Origin: Acanthamoeba lenticulata
Lineage: Eukaryota; Discosea; Longamoebia; Acanthamoebidae
NCBI GenBank assembly: GCA_002179805.1
Contig: NAVB01000069.1
Span: 62,001 to 126,000, forward strand
Length of the DNA: 64,000 nucleotides
Direction: 5' to 3'
Shown here: one piece after another, positions 12,201 through 22,000 of the stretch
Layout: each line of letters starts with the position of its first letter
Numbering within the stretch: the stretch's first letter is position 1
Program-made: the position numbers and the translations under genes
Notes under the pieces: model-generated
What the model was told of the DNA's origin: nothing
The model's input: the letters and a program-made list of their open reading frames with translations, nothing else
Databases searched by the model: none

Positions 12201-13293
12201 TCCCGCGGCAACAGGAACCGCGGCAGCAGCACCGGCGAGCAGCGGGCCGTCGGCCTTTGGCTCCTTTTCCTTCTCCTCACCTGCCGCCTCGGGTGCCACG
12301 GCCGCCCCGTTCGGCTCTGCTGCGCCTGCGGCGTCCTCCACGCCAGCGACGGGTGGCATGTTTGGCGGACTGTCGCTGGGCAGCTCCACCACACCGTCGA
12401 CGCCCGCGGCCAACCCGTTTGGTGCGGCTTTGGGCGCCTCCACGACGACCACCACGCCAGCTACCGGCGGAGGCTCCACTGGAAGCGGTCTGTTTGGTGG
12501 CGCGCCGGCCTCCACCACGTCCTCGCTCTTTGGCGGCGCGAGCACGCCTGCAGCATCCCCGTTCGGGGCCGCCAGCACGACTGCTGGAGCCGCTCCCTCG
12601 GGTACGTCCCCATCAAGTGTTCACACACTTTATACAGCCAAGGTAAACAACAAACAACTAACAAACAACAAACAGGAGGCGGTATGAGCCTGTTTGGGAC
12701 AACGTCGGCCCTGCCCACGCTGGCCGCTTCTACGCCCGCCTTTGGTAGCACCACCACGTTCGGCGCCCCGGCAGCCACCTCAGCCTTTGGACAGCCCGCC
12801 GCCGCTGCCCCCGCTGCGACGTCGGCCTTTGGCGCCCCGAGCCCCCTCGGCGGCGCTTCCTCGGCCTTTGGCCAACCGGCCTTTGGCGCCCCGAGCGCCC
12901 TCGGCAGCTCCGGTATGAATCCTCTCATCTCCCTTGCCTCACTTCACGCTGCTCTATCTAACAACACAACAACAATCGCGACCCTTCTCAGGCGGCTTTG
13001 GCGGCTTTGGCAGCAGCCCAGCCCCGGCCTTTGGGTCCACCTCGGCCTTTGGGTCGGCGGCGGCCTCGCCCGCGGCTGCGTCGACGGCCGGCACCGGCCA
13101 GCGCACGTTCGGCTCCGGCTTCGGGTCGGCGGCCTCCAGCGGCGGTGGAGGCTTCGCGAGTCTGGCCGGAGGCGGCGCATCGAGCGGGTTCGGCGGTGGT
13201 GGTAGCGCGGGCTTCTCGAGTCTGGTCTCCTCCACGCCCTCGCCGTTTGGCGCCGCTCCTGGTGGTGATGTCTGGGGCGCCATGCGCAAGTGA
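6260..13293 (+). CDS. NUP214: FG-repeat nucleoporin of the NUP214/CAN (Nup159) type
   Basis: Very long multi-exon gene. A tiny first exon (MED at 6260) splices to LPWRFIESGEVTLS. The part to about 8350 reads as a WD/beta-propeller, with strand motifs such as VTQLSWHPIVPNLLLAL, IVSLSWTLSGKAVIGG and NLLVIGGSNFAEIEVL. That is the arrangement in NUP214/Nup159, whose propeller docks the DEAD-box helicase DDX19/Dbp5. The region at about 9070-10050 has heptad-rich coiled-coil segments (ERVLEEVRETERETAKLMQ, LKELRNLTDQLMDDMN). From 8400 to 9050 and from 10350 to the stop at 13293 the protein is Ser/Thr/Ala/Pro-rich with many FG, FSF and FGSFSF-type motifs, ending in a Gly-rich FG patch. It likely sits on the cytoplasmic face of the nuclear pore and serves mRNA export. 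Because of low complexity, exon boundaries in the FG region are approximate. Confidence 0.88.
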
Positions 13294-13483
13294 ACCCTCC
13301 TTCCTCCTCTCCAGATCAAATAAATCCTCGTGGAAAAGAATAAAGAAACGATTCGGTGGTTTTCTTCATCATTTTCTGTTTGAAAATCTGCGCCGTTCCG
13401 CCAACAGGGAATAAGCAAGAAGAGGAGTTGCCGCTCCGGAGGGAGGCGAGCATTCCCCCAAGAGCGCTCGAACGGACGAGACC

Positions 13484-14748
13484 ATGGACCACACGGCAGC
13501 TTGCGGAACTGCTCCCCTCTTTCTGTTTGATAAGGACACGGCCGTGCAGCGTCTGCCCCCGGCAGAGGACGAAGCGGCAAAGAACAGTGCTGCCGGGTGG
13601 CCGCACACGTTCGCGGTCCGCATCACCTCCAGCTGGGACACTGCAGGCCGCCACCCGAATGGTTCGTATGCTCGGGTTTGCCGCTTCTTCACTCAAGCTA
13701 ACACTAGTTGCACCTGCAGGAGGGTATCTGGTCTGCATTCTCCTGTCCGCGCTGGAGAAGGTGCTGCCGCACCCGCACCCGCTGGTGCTCAGCTCCTGGT
13801 TCCCCTCCGGCGCTACGGCGGGCCGTGCCTTTGTTAAGGTAAAGCCGCTCAAAGGTACGTCATCAGCCTATCGTTGAACCCGTGGCGCACCCGGATAATG
13901 ACTTGTCGGCGTGCCCAGCGAGTGGCAGCCGATCGTCGGCCGAGGCTGTTCTCTACCAGTACGTCAAACGGAAGCCCAGCAAAGACGCACAACATGAGGT
14001 AATAATGGCGCGTACGCTGAAGTCTTGCGCCGTTGCTCCGGCTTGCTCACTTCTGTCACAGGTCGAGGTCGAGATTGACCGAGTGCGAGTCACGGCCATG
14101 TTCACCGACTTGGCTAAGGCGAACGGAATCACAAAAGACCTCGGCGGGGATAAGCACCCTCGCTACACCCTCTATCCGCAACTTCCTCCTATGGACCAGT
14201 GCGTGAAGATAAGCCACGAAAGTGTCCCCATCACGCGAAGCATAGTGGGCCACCACGACCCGCGAACGCAGCCTTCCTCCAAAGGCGAGCACTGCGAACG
14301 AAGGCTGTACGTTCAGTTCCACGATGGACGACAGCCTGATGTCAAGAGCTTGGCCCTCTTTGGTACACCAAGCTTCAAGTGCTTGCTGGTCCAGCTTTAA
14401 AGCAAAGGTTTACTCACGGGACTGCCGGCTCGGCACAGCTGACGGTGTGCTGCCCGCCGTGCTCACGCTGCCCATCCCTCAAGCCTGGGTCCCCACGCTT
14501 CAGTACACGGTCCACTTCCGAGCAATCCCGGCACCAGGTACATCATCCTTGCTCTCATTTTGAGAAAGACAGAAAGACGCTTACGTTGTTGGTTCTCTGC
14601 AGGCCCGCTCAAGGTGTTTAAGCAGAGCCGGCACCTGATCAATGGATACACCGAAGCTGCCTTTGACGTGTTGGATAGCTCCGGCAAGCTCGTCGCGCAG
14701 TCGCACCAGCTGGCCCTCGTTCTCTCCGCCAAGAGCGCGGCCTTGTAG
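13484..14748 (+). CDS. Acyl-CoA thioesterase-like (TesB/4HBT_3 double-hotdog) protein
   Basis: Starts at ATG 13484 (MDHTAACG). Exons give HTFAVRITSSWDTAGRHPN, GGYLVCILLSALEKVLPHPH, LVLSSWFPSGATAGRAFVKV, a middle segment VEVEIDRVRVTAMFTDLAK, VPTLQYTVHFRAIPAPGPL and finally NGYTEAAFDVLDSSGKLVAQSHQLALV to a stop at 14748. The order (GGYLA-type helix, HPHPLVL strand, RxGR-like strand, HFRxxPxPG, LDxxGxLVAxSxQLAL) is that of the TesB-like thioesterase superfamily with two hotdog folds. The substrate cannot be read from sequence; the family typically hydrolyses acyl-CoA. No signal peptide or peroxisomal tripeptide is visible at the C-terminus (SAAL). Confidence 0.78.
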
Positions 14749-14882
14749 TAATCCATGTCTCCTGCGCTCGGTGTGCAAGAATGGCACCGCTCGGCGCCTC
14801 AACATCGTCGGTGTGGGAGGCGTCGCGAACGTCAAGAAAACTTTTATTCACATGATGGTGTGTTGCTACAAATCTTTACATT

Positions 14883-15211
14883 AGGGCAAGTCAGTCAAGC
14901 TCTTTGGCGGAGGAGGGTCTGCACGGAGGCTGTGAGCAAGTAACGCGTACACAAGGGCCGTAACACCCAGTAGGGGACACGTACTGGGTCTAAAACCTCC
15001 ACCCACCTGCTTGGCGTAGTTGGATGAGCTGTAGGCGCCCACGTTAGAGGGCGTCCACTCTCTCTGGCCCACAGGCTTGACCTCCCCCTTTGAAGGGTCC
15101 TGGACGTCGTGCTCGCGGTCAGCCACCGCTTCACCTCATCCACCACGAAGCACGAACCTTTGGAGCGGCCTCTTTGATCTTTTGCTCGAAGAAGCTTGCC
15201 TTTGACGCCAT
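14883..15211 (-). CDS. Small proline-rich protein A, divergent paralogue of the gene at 15386
   Basis: Three short exons give a protein of about 68 residues. Exon 1 is MASKASFFEQKIKEAAPK (ATG at 15211). A 58-nt phase-0 intron leads to DPSKGEVKPVGQREWTPSN and AYSSSNYAKQVGGGFRP. A last exon, NPPPPKSLTDLP, ends at a stop at 14883. The splice choice is supported by the neighbouring divergent gene, whose product also starts MAS, has a central Trp and ends PPPKKNLADLP. No domain is recognised; it is charged, Gly/Pro-rich and probably disordered. The proline run next to a hydrophobic LxDLP end could be an actin/profilin or SH3 ligand, but that is a guess. Confidence 0.6.
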
Positions 15212-15385
15212 GGCTGGTCTTGTTGTTGTTGTTCTGCCGCAGAGCCTTGCCTTTCCCAAGACGTTTGCTTTGGGGAACTTGCATTCTGGGTTGGGGCAAC
15301 GGCACGAAAATTAATTTGGGGCTCAAGAGACGTCCCAAAGACGAAGAAAGCAACCAACAAACCAGACCACAACACACGACGAAGT
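15212..15385. promoter_or_regulatory. Shared divergent promoter of the two small proline-rich genes
   Basis: 174 bp lie between the start codons at 15211 (minus) and 15386 (plus). Both products look related, so co-regulation from one bidirectional promoter is plausible. No TATA element was confidently identified. Confidence 0.45.
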
Positions 15386-15707
15386 ATGGCGTCTGCACTC
15401 AAGGCCCAGTTTGAAGCGGAGGCGGCCAAGCAGAAACCTGCGGCCAAGCCTGGCCAACCCACTGGCGTGCAGGGCCTCATCAAGCAACACAAGAACTTCA
15501 TCGAACCGCCGCCCGCCAAAGGTACCCCCTTTCGCTCAAGATGGCTCCCATCAACGGCCTATTCACCTTTTCTTGGACGCAGTGAGCTGGAAAGCTGATG
15601 ACCACGGCACCACTTCGGCGACTGAGGCCTCACACATCCGCTACAAGAAGGAGGGCGGCAAGCCAACTGGCCCGCCGCCCAAGAAGAACCTTGCCGACTT
15701 GCCCTGA
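15386..15707 (+). CDS. Small proline-rich protein B, divergent paralogue of the gene at 14883
   Basis: Two exons. MASALKAQFEAEAAKQKP runs through QGLIKQHKNFIEPPPAK; a phase-1 intron starting GTACC then leads to VSWKADDHGTTSATEAS, HIRYKKEGGKPTG and the end PPPKKNLADLP, with a stop at 15707. It is about 87 residues, hydrophilic, without membrane segment or signal peptide. The N-terminal MAS, a helical charged stretch with F-E, one central W and the C-terminal PPPKxLxDLP are shared with the head-to-head neighbour. I do not recognise a named family. Function unknown; a local duplication with inversion is the simplest origin. Confidence 0.65.
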
Positions 15708-15860
15708 TCAAAAGTTGTTGGGGACGAGGGAGCGGTTGTACAGCAGTGAATCAAGGCTTTAGTAAACAGGCGTTCTTCTTTCTTGATTGTCGAAGGGGTG
15801 GCAAGTCGAAGGGGATACCACCTGCTCTCCAGCCCTTTGGTCCTTGGATCCAAGTCCCTC

Positions 15861-17501
15861 TTACAGGCCAGGGCCTCGAGACGAGACGGACCACACGTCG
15901 GTCACCTTGCCCGCCTCCACGGCCACGATCCAGTCGTACATGTTGCACGTCGGGTCGCAGTGGCCAGGTACCAGCCGCACCCTGTCGCCAGGCTTGAAGC
16001 GCGCCACAGCGGCCAGGTTGCCCGCCTGGCGCGGGATCAGCTTGGTGTGCTCGTCGCCGGCTTGCTCGCAGTCGAGCTCATCGTTCTGCCAGACCACGGG
16101 CACACCCGAATCAACCGAGTAGGCCTTAAGACCTGTCGAGAGTTGAACCCACAGGGGAGGTTATGACAGATGACAGTAGTCAAAGGGACGAGAGGCGGAG
16201 GGAAGCCGAAGCCATACATACCAGCGTCGAGGGTGACCCAGCCTCGGCTGGCGCTCGCGGTGCTGATCACCGATGAGAGAACAAAGAGGCTGTTGCGGAA
16301 GGGCGACTCCACGCGGCCTTCGGCGTTGAGGTTGAGACAGTAGTCCCGGTCCATCAGAGCATACGAGCCCTGCACCAAGCCGAACCCCGCCCCATCGCCC
16401 CGAGGCAAGTCAACAGTCGCGCGGTGGCCACTGCCTCTCACTCGGGGAGTGGGCGCACGGGCTGGATCTCGTTGTAGAGTCCGGTGCTGGCCTCGTACAG
16501 GAAGCTTCCCGTTCCGCCGCCGGAGATGAGGAACTCGCCCTCTGGCAAGCAGTTGTTGGCCTGTTGTGGGGTTAGTGAGTGAGGTGCGGCGAGACTCTGA
16601 TCGACGCTATGTCCCACAACACAAACCTTCAGAAGGTCGTGGGCCTTACGGGCCAGCGCAGTGACGTGCTCCACGGTCTGCTTACGATCGGCCGCCGCAC
16701 GGACGTGCTGGTTTCCTGCACGGGGGCTGGCGTGGTCAGCCGAGCTCACAGGGGACGGAATGGAGGACACTCACCGCCATGATAGGCCTGAAGGCCAAGG
16801 AAGGCGATGTGGCCAGCCGGGTCCTGGTGGGCCGCCATGACGCGCTTGGCGAGCGCGAGGAAGGCTTCCTGGCCAGCCGCGGATCCGACGTCGATGCCGC
16901 AGCGCTGCTGGCCCACGTCGACTTCAATCACCACGCCAAAGCGAGTTGCACCGACCGAGCGTGCCTCTTCGAGCAGAACATCGAACACGCTGGCGTCGTC
17001 CACCGCCACGCCTACGCGCTTCACGCGCGGGTGATGAGTGAGCTCGCACAGCCGGCGCAGCTTACTCCGCTCTACGACCTCGTTAGTGACTAACAGGTCG
17101 AGCTGCACATCGCCGCCCTCTTCCTCGAAGAACTGCAAGAGGCCCTCCAGCTCAGACACCTTCTGGAAGCAGAACCCGGCCGCCCTGCCTTCCTCGACCT
17201 GCAACTTGGCAATAGCGCCGCACTTGTGTGCTTTGAAGTGTGCGCGGATACGAACAGAGTTGGAGGCCGACTCATCCAGCAAGGCAGGAAGGCGTCGAAG
17301 ATTGGCGAGAAGCGCAGGCTTGTCGATGATGAGCGCTGGCGTGCGAATGGTCTCGACCAGATCGCCAACCATAGCGGGGGGCTGGCGTACTGACACAAGC
17401 CGAGAGGAGAACGAAGAGGTAGACATGAAGCGCTGGAAGGTGCTGCAGCGAGAAGGGACAACAGCCAAGAAAGGAAGAGACGCAAGGCGTGCTCTGTGCA
17501 T
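15861..17501 (-). CDS. Metal-dependent D-threonine aldolase / D-serine dehydratase-like PLP enzyme
   Basis: ATG at 17501 gives MHRARLASLPFLAVVPSR, an Arg/Ser-rich presequence that looks mitochondrial; a second ATG (MSTSSFSS) follows. The core then reads ETIRTPALIIDKPALLANL, IRAHFKAHKCGAIAKLQ with the PLP lysine in HFKAHKC, FGVVIEVDVGQQRCG, FLGLQAYHG, FLISGGGTGSFLYEAS, GSYALMDRDY and, near the end, RVRLVPGHCDPTCNMYD. The HCDPTCN motif supplies the His-Cys zinc ligands of DSD1-type D-serine dehydratases and low-specificity D-threonine aldolases (alanine racemase-like N-terminal barrel). The substrate (D-Ser, D-Thr or a D-3-hydroxyaspartate) cannot be decided here. Stop at 15861. It is divergently transcribed 67 bp from the mitochondrial-type DUF6787 gene. 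Confidence 0.88.
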
Positions 17502-17568
17502 TATCAAAACTCTTTAAATTCCTACGTTTGTAGGCTTTACCAACTGCTATATATCTAAAATTTCGAAT
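17502..17568. promoter_or_regulatory. 67-bp divergent promoter with TATA-like element
   Basis: Start codons at 17501 (minus) and 17569 (plus) are only 67 bp apart. A TATATAT-type stretch at about 17549-17556 lies 13-20 bp before the plus-strand ATG, too close for a normal 5' UTR. The actual plus start may therefore be further downstream (for example an internal ATG near 17629). Confidence 0.4.
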
Positions 17569-18594
17569 ATGCAGACTTCCCTTGTGTTCCCAAAGAGCAA
17601 AATCAAGCTCGCTGGTGCGATTTTGACGATGCGCAGTGGTTTGGGCAACACGACCACGCTGCGCACCCTCTCCACCTGGGCAATTCGAAGTCCCAGCTGC
17701 CAGTTGCCTCTTCAAGCTTCGCAATCGCTTGGCCGCTCATTTGTTCGAGCACCGGCCGCATTTATCTCTAGCGGCACAGTTTCATCCTTCTCATCTCATT
17801 CTCTCCTGCAACGTAGCCACTTGCAGCTGCGCCACATCCACTACAGCAAAGGCACCACTCGTCAGCTCGGAGGTGCTGTCAGGCGTGCAATTGGCACTGA
17901 ATTAAGCACTTGCAAATCTTCCCTCGTTACCATGTCAAGGTGCGCAATCAGCGCAAGGTGCACGTCCTCATCCTCTAACCTCTTTAACGCCTGCAGGAGA
18001 GCTTCCAGCGACAAGCCCGACGCGACGACCAAGAGCCAGCTACAGCAGTTCTGGGCCAAGTGGACCGCTGAGCGGCCGCAGCCTCCTCGGTGGAGCACGG
18101 CCTGGTACGCTTCTTGGTCCTGGCGCGCCAGCAGCTCGGTGATGACAAATGCACCACCTTTGGCGGCTTAGGTGGTGGGACATGTTTATCGTCTTCACCG
18201 TGTTTGGCATCACGGGCTCCTCCACGATGTTCTTCGTGAGACCCTTCATTACCAAGTTCCTGAAGCTCGAAGGTATGCGACACTCGCCAGCCAGTTAAAT
18301 GTACTTGATGGTGGCTGAATGTCCTGCTACAGGTTCTATGAGAGAAGGCCCTTGGTCGTACCGCATCAGCTCCGTGGCTATCATCATGCCCATGTACTCT
18401 GTCATCCTCATGTGTATAGGTGCACTTCCCTACCTAATGTACAGCGCCAACGCCACCTTAGCACTGACGCACAACATCTGCCCCACACAGCGACAATCTT
18501 TGGACGACATGCCTACTTCAAGAAGGTGGTGTTGCGTATGTGGTCGCGATTCCTGCCCAGCAAGTGGGTAAAAGCCCTCGAGGGCAAGCAATAG
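17569..18594 (+). CDS. DUF6787-like membrane protein with long mitochondrial-type presequence
   Basis: The N-terminal exon (from ATG 17569) is rich in Ser, Arg and Leu with almost no acid (RTLSTWAIRSPSCQLPL, RSFVRAPAAFISS), typical of a mitochondrial targeting region but unusually long. After QQFWAKWTAERPQPPRWS an intron leads to DMFIVFTVFGITGSSTMFF, VRPFITKFLKLEG, a second hydrophobic segment ISSVAIIMPMYSVILMC and the end FGRHAYFKKVVLRMWSRF. The two transmembrane helices with ITGSS, the intervening P, and FGxxxFFxK..LRRM order resemble DUF6787 proteins of bacteria and organelles. Function unknown. Splice sites and the exact start are tentative. Confidence 0.62.
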
Positions 18595-19030
18595 AGTCCT
18601 CTTTCTTTTACATCAGCATTTTGCTTCAGCTCCTCCCACCCCACGCCGTGGACGGGAGAGAGTTACAACGAGAAACAGACGATGTACACACGAACAAGCA
18701 CCGGTGCGAAGGCCTAATTTCGAGGAAGAGGGTGGTGGGTGGTCTGAAAAACCGGTGGCGAGCTCGTGCGGTGTCGACAACCATCACACCAGGCTGGGTC
18801 TTTTGTGTGACCCCCTGGCACCTGGTGCGTCTGCTGTACTGGTCAGCAGGGAAGAAGAAGAAGAAACGTTTCTTTGGGTGCCCCCATGAAGTCTGCCTTG
18901 CTTGGTGCGTTAGTCCACCATTCTATAATCTTTTTAATTTGCACAGTCTGGATTTTAACTTAATTGGACACCTTCATTGAGCTCAATTGTTAACGAGGTC
19001 TTCTTCTTTCACTTCCTTCCTGTTGGATCT
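18595..19030. other. Intergenic region upstream of the CLU gene
   Basis: 436 bp between the DUF6787-like stop and the CLU start at 19031. Open frames here are overlapping and non-conserved. It probably contains a 3' UTR, the CLU promoter and 5' UTR. An A-rich run lies near 18852-18865. Confidence 0.4.
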
Positions 19031-22000
19031 ATGAAAGGGTTTTGCCAGCGTATGGGCTGGAAGCCCATTTCGCCCGGGGAGGTTCAATCGATTGTGCTGG
19101 GGCTAGAGGACGACGAGAAGTCAGCCCACCTGCAGCAGTCGACCCAAAGGGCGGACTTCCCTCGCGAGCCCGACACACAGCACAAGAAGAAGGCCAAAAA
19201 GAAGAAGAAGAAGAAGGGAGTCAAGAACGAAAGCGACGCGTCTGTCAAAAAGGAAGGCGAAGAGGAAGACGAAGAGGAAGAAGAGGAAGATGAAGAAGAT
19301 GAAGATGAAGCCATCGCGCAAGCACGGCTGGAACAGCTCGTTCGCTCCTTCACGTCGACGTCGAACGCGCCCCGAACTCTAGGCGCAGTGGGAAGAGGCG
19401 GGGGAGGTGGAGGCGCGGGCACGCTTGGGAATGGCAAGCTGATGACCCACCGTTTTCGGGACCAGAAGAATAAGAAGAACAAGCGCTCCCAAGGGCGGCG
19501 CGCCAAGGTCAACGGCCCGCTTCGATCGCGCGTGGTGGCCGCCCCCAACGCGGACTCAACCTTCCAGGTGTGGGACTTGACCGTGGCCAGGGAAGAGGAC
19601 GCGCCCCGCAAGTGGAGCTGGCGCCGCGACGACAGCGAAGCTGACGGTGCGTGTGGTCTCTTGTCTTTTGGGCACCAAGGCCAACGCCCGCTCATCGCGC
19701 CTCGGCACTGACTTGGGCTGGTGCTGCTGCCCCGCCCCGAATCGTTGCAGAGACGATACCGGCTCTCGGCTTTGCTGAGCCGTTCATGCCCGCCACGCCG
19801 AGCGCCTCCCGGCGCTACAGTACGCCTTGCCGTCATCCATGATTTCTTGGAGCTTCGCTAACCCACCGATGGTGCGGCCTATGTGTGTGTTGGTGCCGCC
19901 GCGTGGATCGATTGTCCAGCGCACCTCAACAGCAGCTTCGAGGAGAGCGACACCGATGATGGCTACGCGCGCGGCCGGGCCTATGCCGACCGCGCGAGGG
20001 CGCCCCCCTACGCGTGGTCCTATGCGGCGCACGCGGAGGACGCAGCACCGGTGGTGGCGAGCGTGTACGCGGCCGAGGCCAAGGAGCACGCGGCTTCGGA
20101 CAGCGGCCTCCCCTTTGGCGACGGCGCGCCCTCGCTCGACACCCTGCTGGCCCTCGCCAACGACAACTCCCGCGGTACGCCCGCCCGCCCTCGCCCGCCC
20201 ACGCCGTGTGGCCTTGGAATGCTCATTGGACGCCTCCCATAATAGCGTTCGGTGCCTTTCTCGTGAACCTCAACCGGTACAAGGAGGAGAGCTTCCCATT
20301 CGCCGACGCGACCGAGGCCTCATCAGCCTACGCCGCCGGCCCACAGCCGAGCGCGGCTTATGACGACGGCCGGCCGCGGCCCACCCCCCTCCAGTCCTAC
20401 CCCTCGCCGCCAAGCGGCCGTGCGGCCTACGGCGCCGCTGCCGACGACGCGACGCGGCTTTGCTACACCGGCGGCCAGCTGCTGCCCGTGCCGGTCGTGC
20501 CGACCTGCCCGACGTTCGACACCAGCCCGCCGATGCTGTGGGCCGGCGGCTCGTGCCCGCCCTACGCGCTGGGCGACGACAGCCACCTCGGCCAGCACTT
20601 TACGACGGCGGTCAGGGCCAAGTCGCTGGGCTCCTCGCGCTATCGCACGGACACCCACAACTCGGCTCCGCCCGCCGGACCGTTCAGGCCCTACGCCTCA
20701 GCCTATGGCTCGGGCTCCTCGTACACGCCGACCACCACGACCGCGACCACGTCCTCGATGAAGACAACGACAACAGCGACCATGCGCGGCGCTGGGCGAG
20801 GCCGTGGTCGGGGCCGTGGCCGAGAGTACCAAGAGTCGACGACGGCGAGGGGCGCCTACGCTCCGGCGGAGCGTTCCAACAAGCCGGTCACTTCCCCGCC
20901 GCTGGCCAGCGGCCCCACCTCGTCGGGCTTCTGGCCCGCCTCCCTCTTCGGCAGCCTCCTCGGGTTCGTCGCCCCTCCCAACGCCGACGGCCAAGTGCTG
21001 GCCGATGACGACGATGCGTCAACCTTTGTCGGCCAAGGTGCGTTTAATCTTCCCCAGGTTCTTCCCCTGATCGTACTCGCCTCACTGGTGGTTGCCGTTG
21101 TCGGCGTCGTCATGTAGTCCCGAGCGAGCCGACCTTTGGGGCGGCGGACTTGAAGCCCTACTCCAACGCCCTTGACGGAGGGACCGCTTCTGCTGCTGGC
21201 GAGGAGGCTGCCTACGGCGCGGACATACGTACGTCCTACGACCCGCCTGTCGCTCATCAGGGCAGAGAGGAAGAGAGGCCTCAACGTGGCCGGTGGCATT
21301 GTGCGCGCAGGACCGGGCGGAGTCGGCGCGGGCGTGCGGCCTCTCTTGAACGACGTCGAACGCTACGGCGACGCCTCGGACGACGACGATGAGGATGATG
21401 ACAACCGCATTTACGAGAATTCCGCAGTCGACGACGGTGGCGACGAGTCGCCTTACGACTCGATGAGCAGCGACGGCTACTGCGTGCACGAAGGAACGCC
21501 CTATGGCTACTGCGGCGCCACGGCCGCGCAGCGTTCGGGCGATGAGTCTTCGCCGGACTCGCCGTCGTGGGAGGAGCGCACGAACCTCTTCACCACCACC
21601 ACCAACGGCTACCAGGCCGGCAACGGCTACCACAGGCCTCCCAGTCCCAGCGTCGATGCTGACGCCGACGCCGACGCCGATGTCGACAGCGACGACAGCG
21701 ATGATGACGATGACGATGACGATCATGTTGGTGAGGCCAGCGGGTGCTGCGCGCGACACAGCCCGCGGAGCGACACCGACTGGGAGGCCATGACGAGGGA
21801 CTGGACACAGGAGTTCCACCGTATCGTGCGCGGCCTGGACAACACCGGGTCGACCCACGACGCCAAGCAGCGCATGCTCGTGGCCGAGCAGCTGGTACTC
21901 CCCCTGTTCCCTCTCCGTTGGCCTCATCCTCGTCCCCCTTGGGCTCACCCGCCCGTCTCGCTTCAGCAATCTCTGTACACTGAGTTCGTGTCGGTCGCCA

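Noticed and set aside
11400..12578. 392-codon open frame on the minus strand opposite the FG nucleoporin
   Set aside because: It is the antisense shadow of Ser/Ala/Thr-rich codons (TCG, GCC, ACC); it has no domain, only repeats of Ala, Pro, Glu and Val, and overlaps a clear coding strand.
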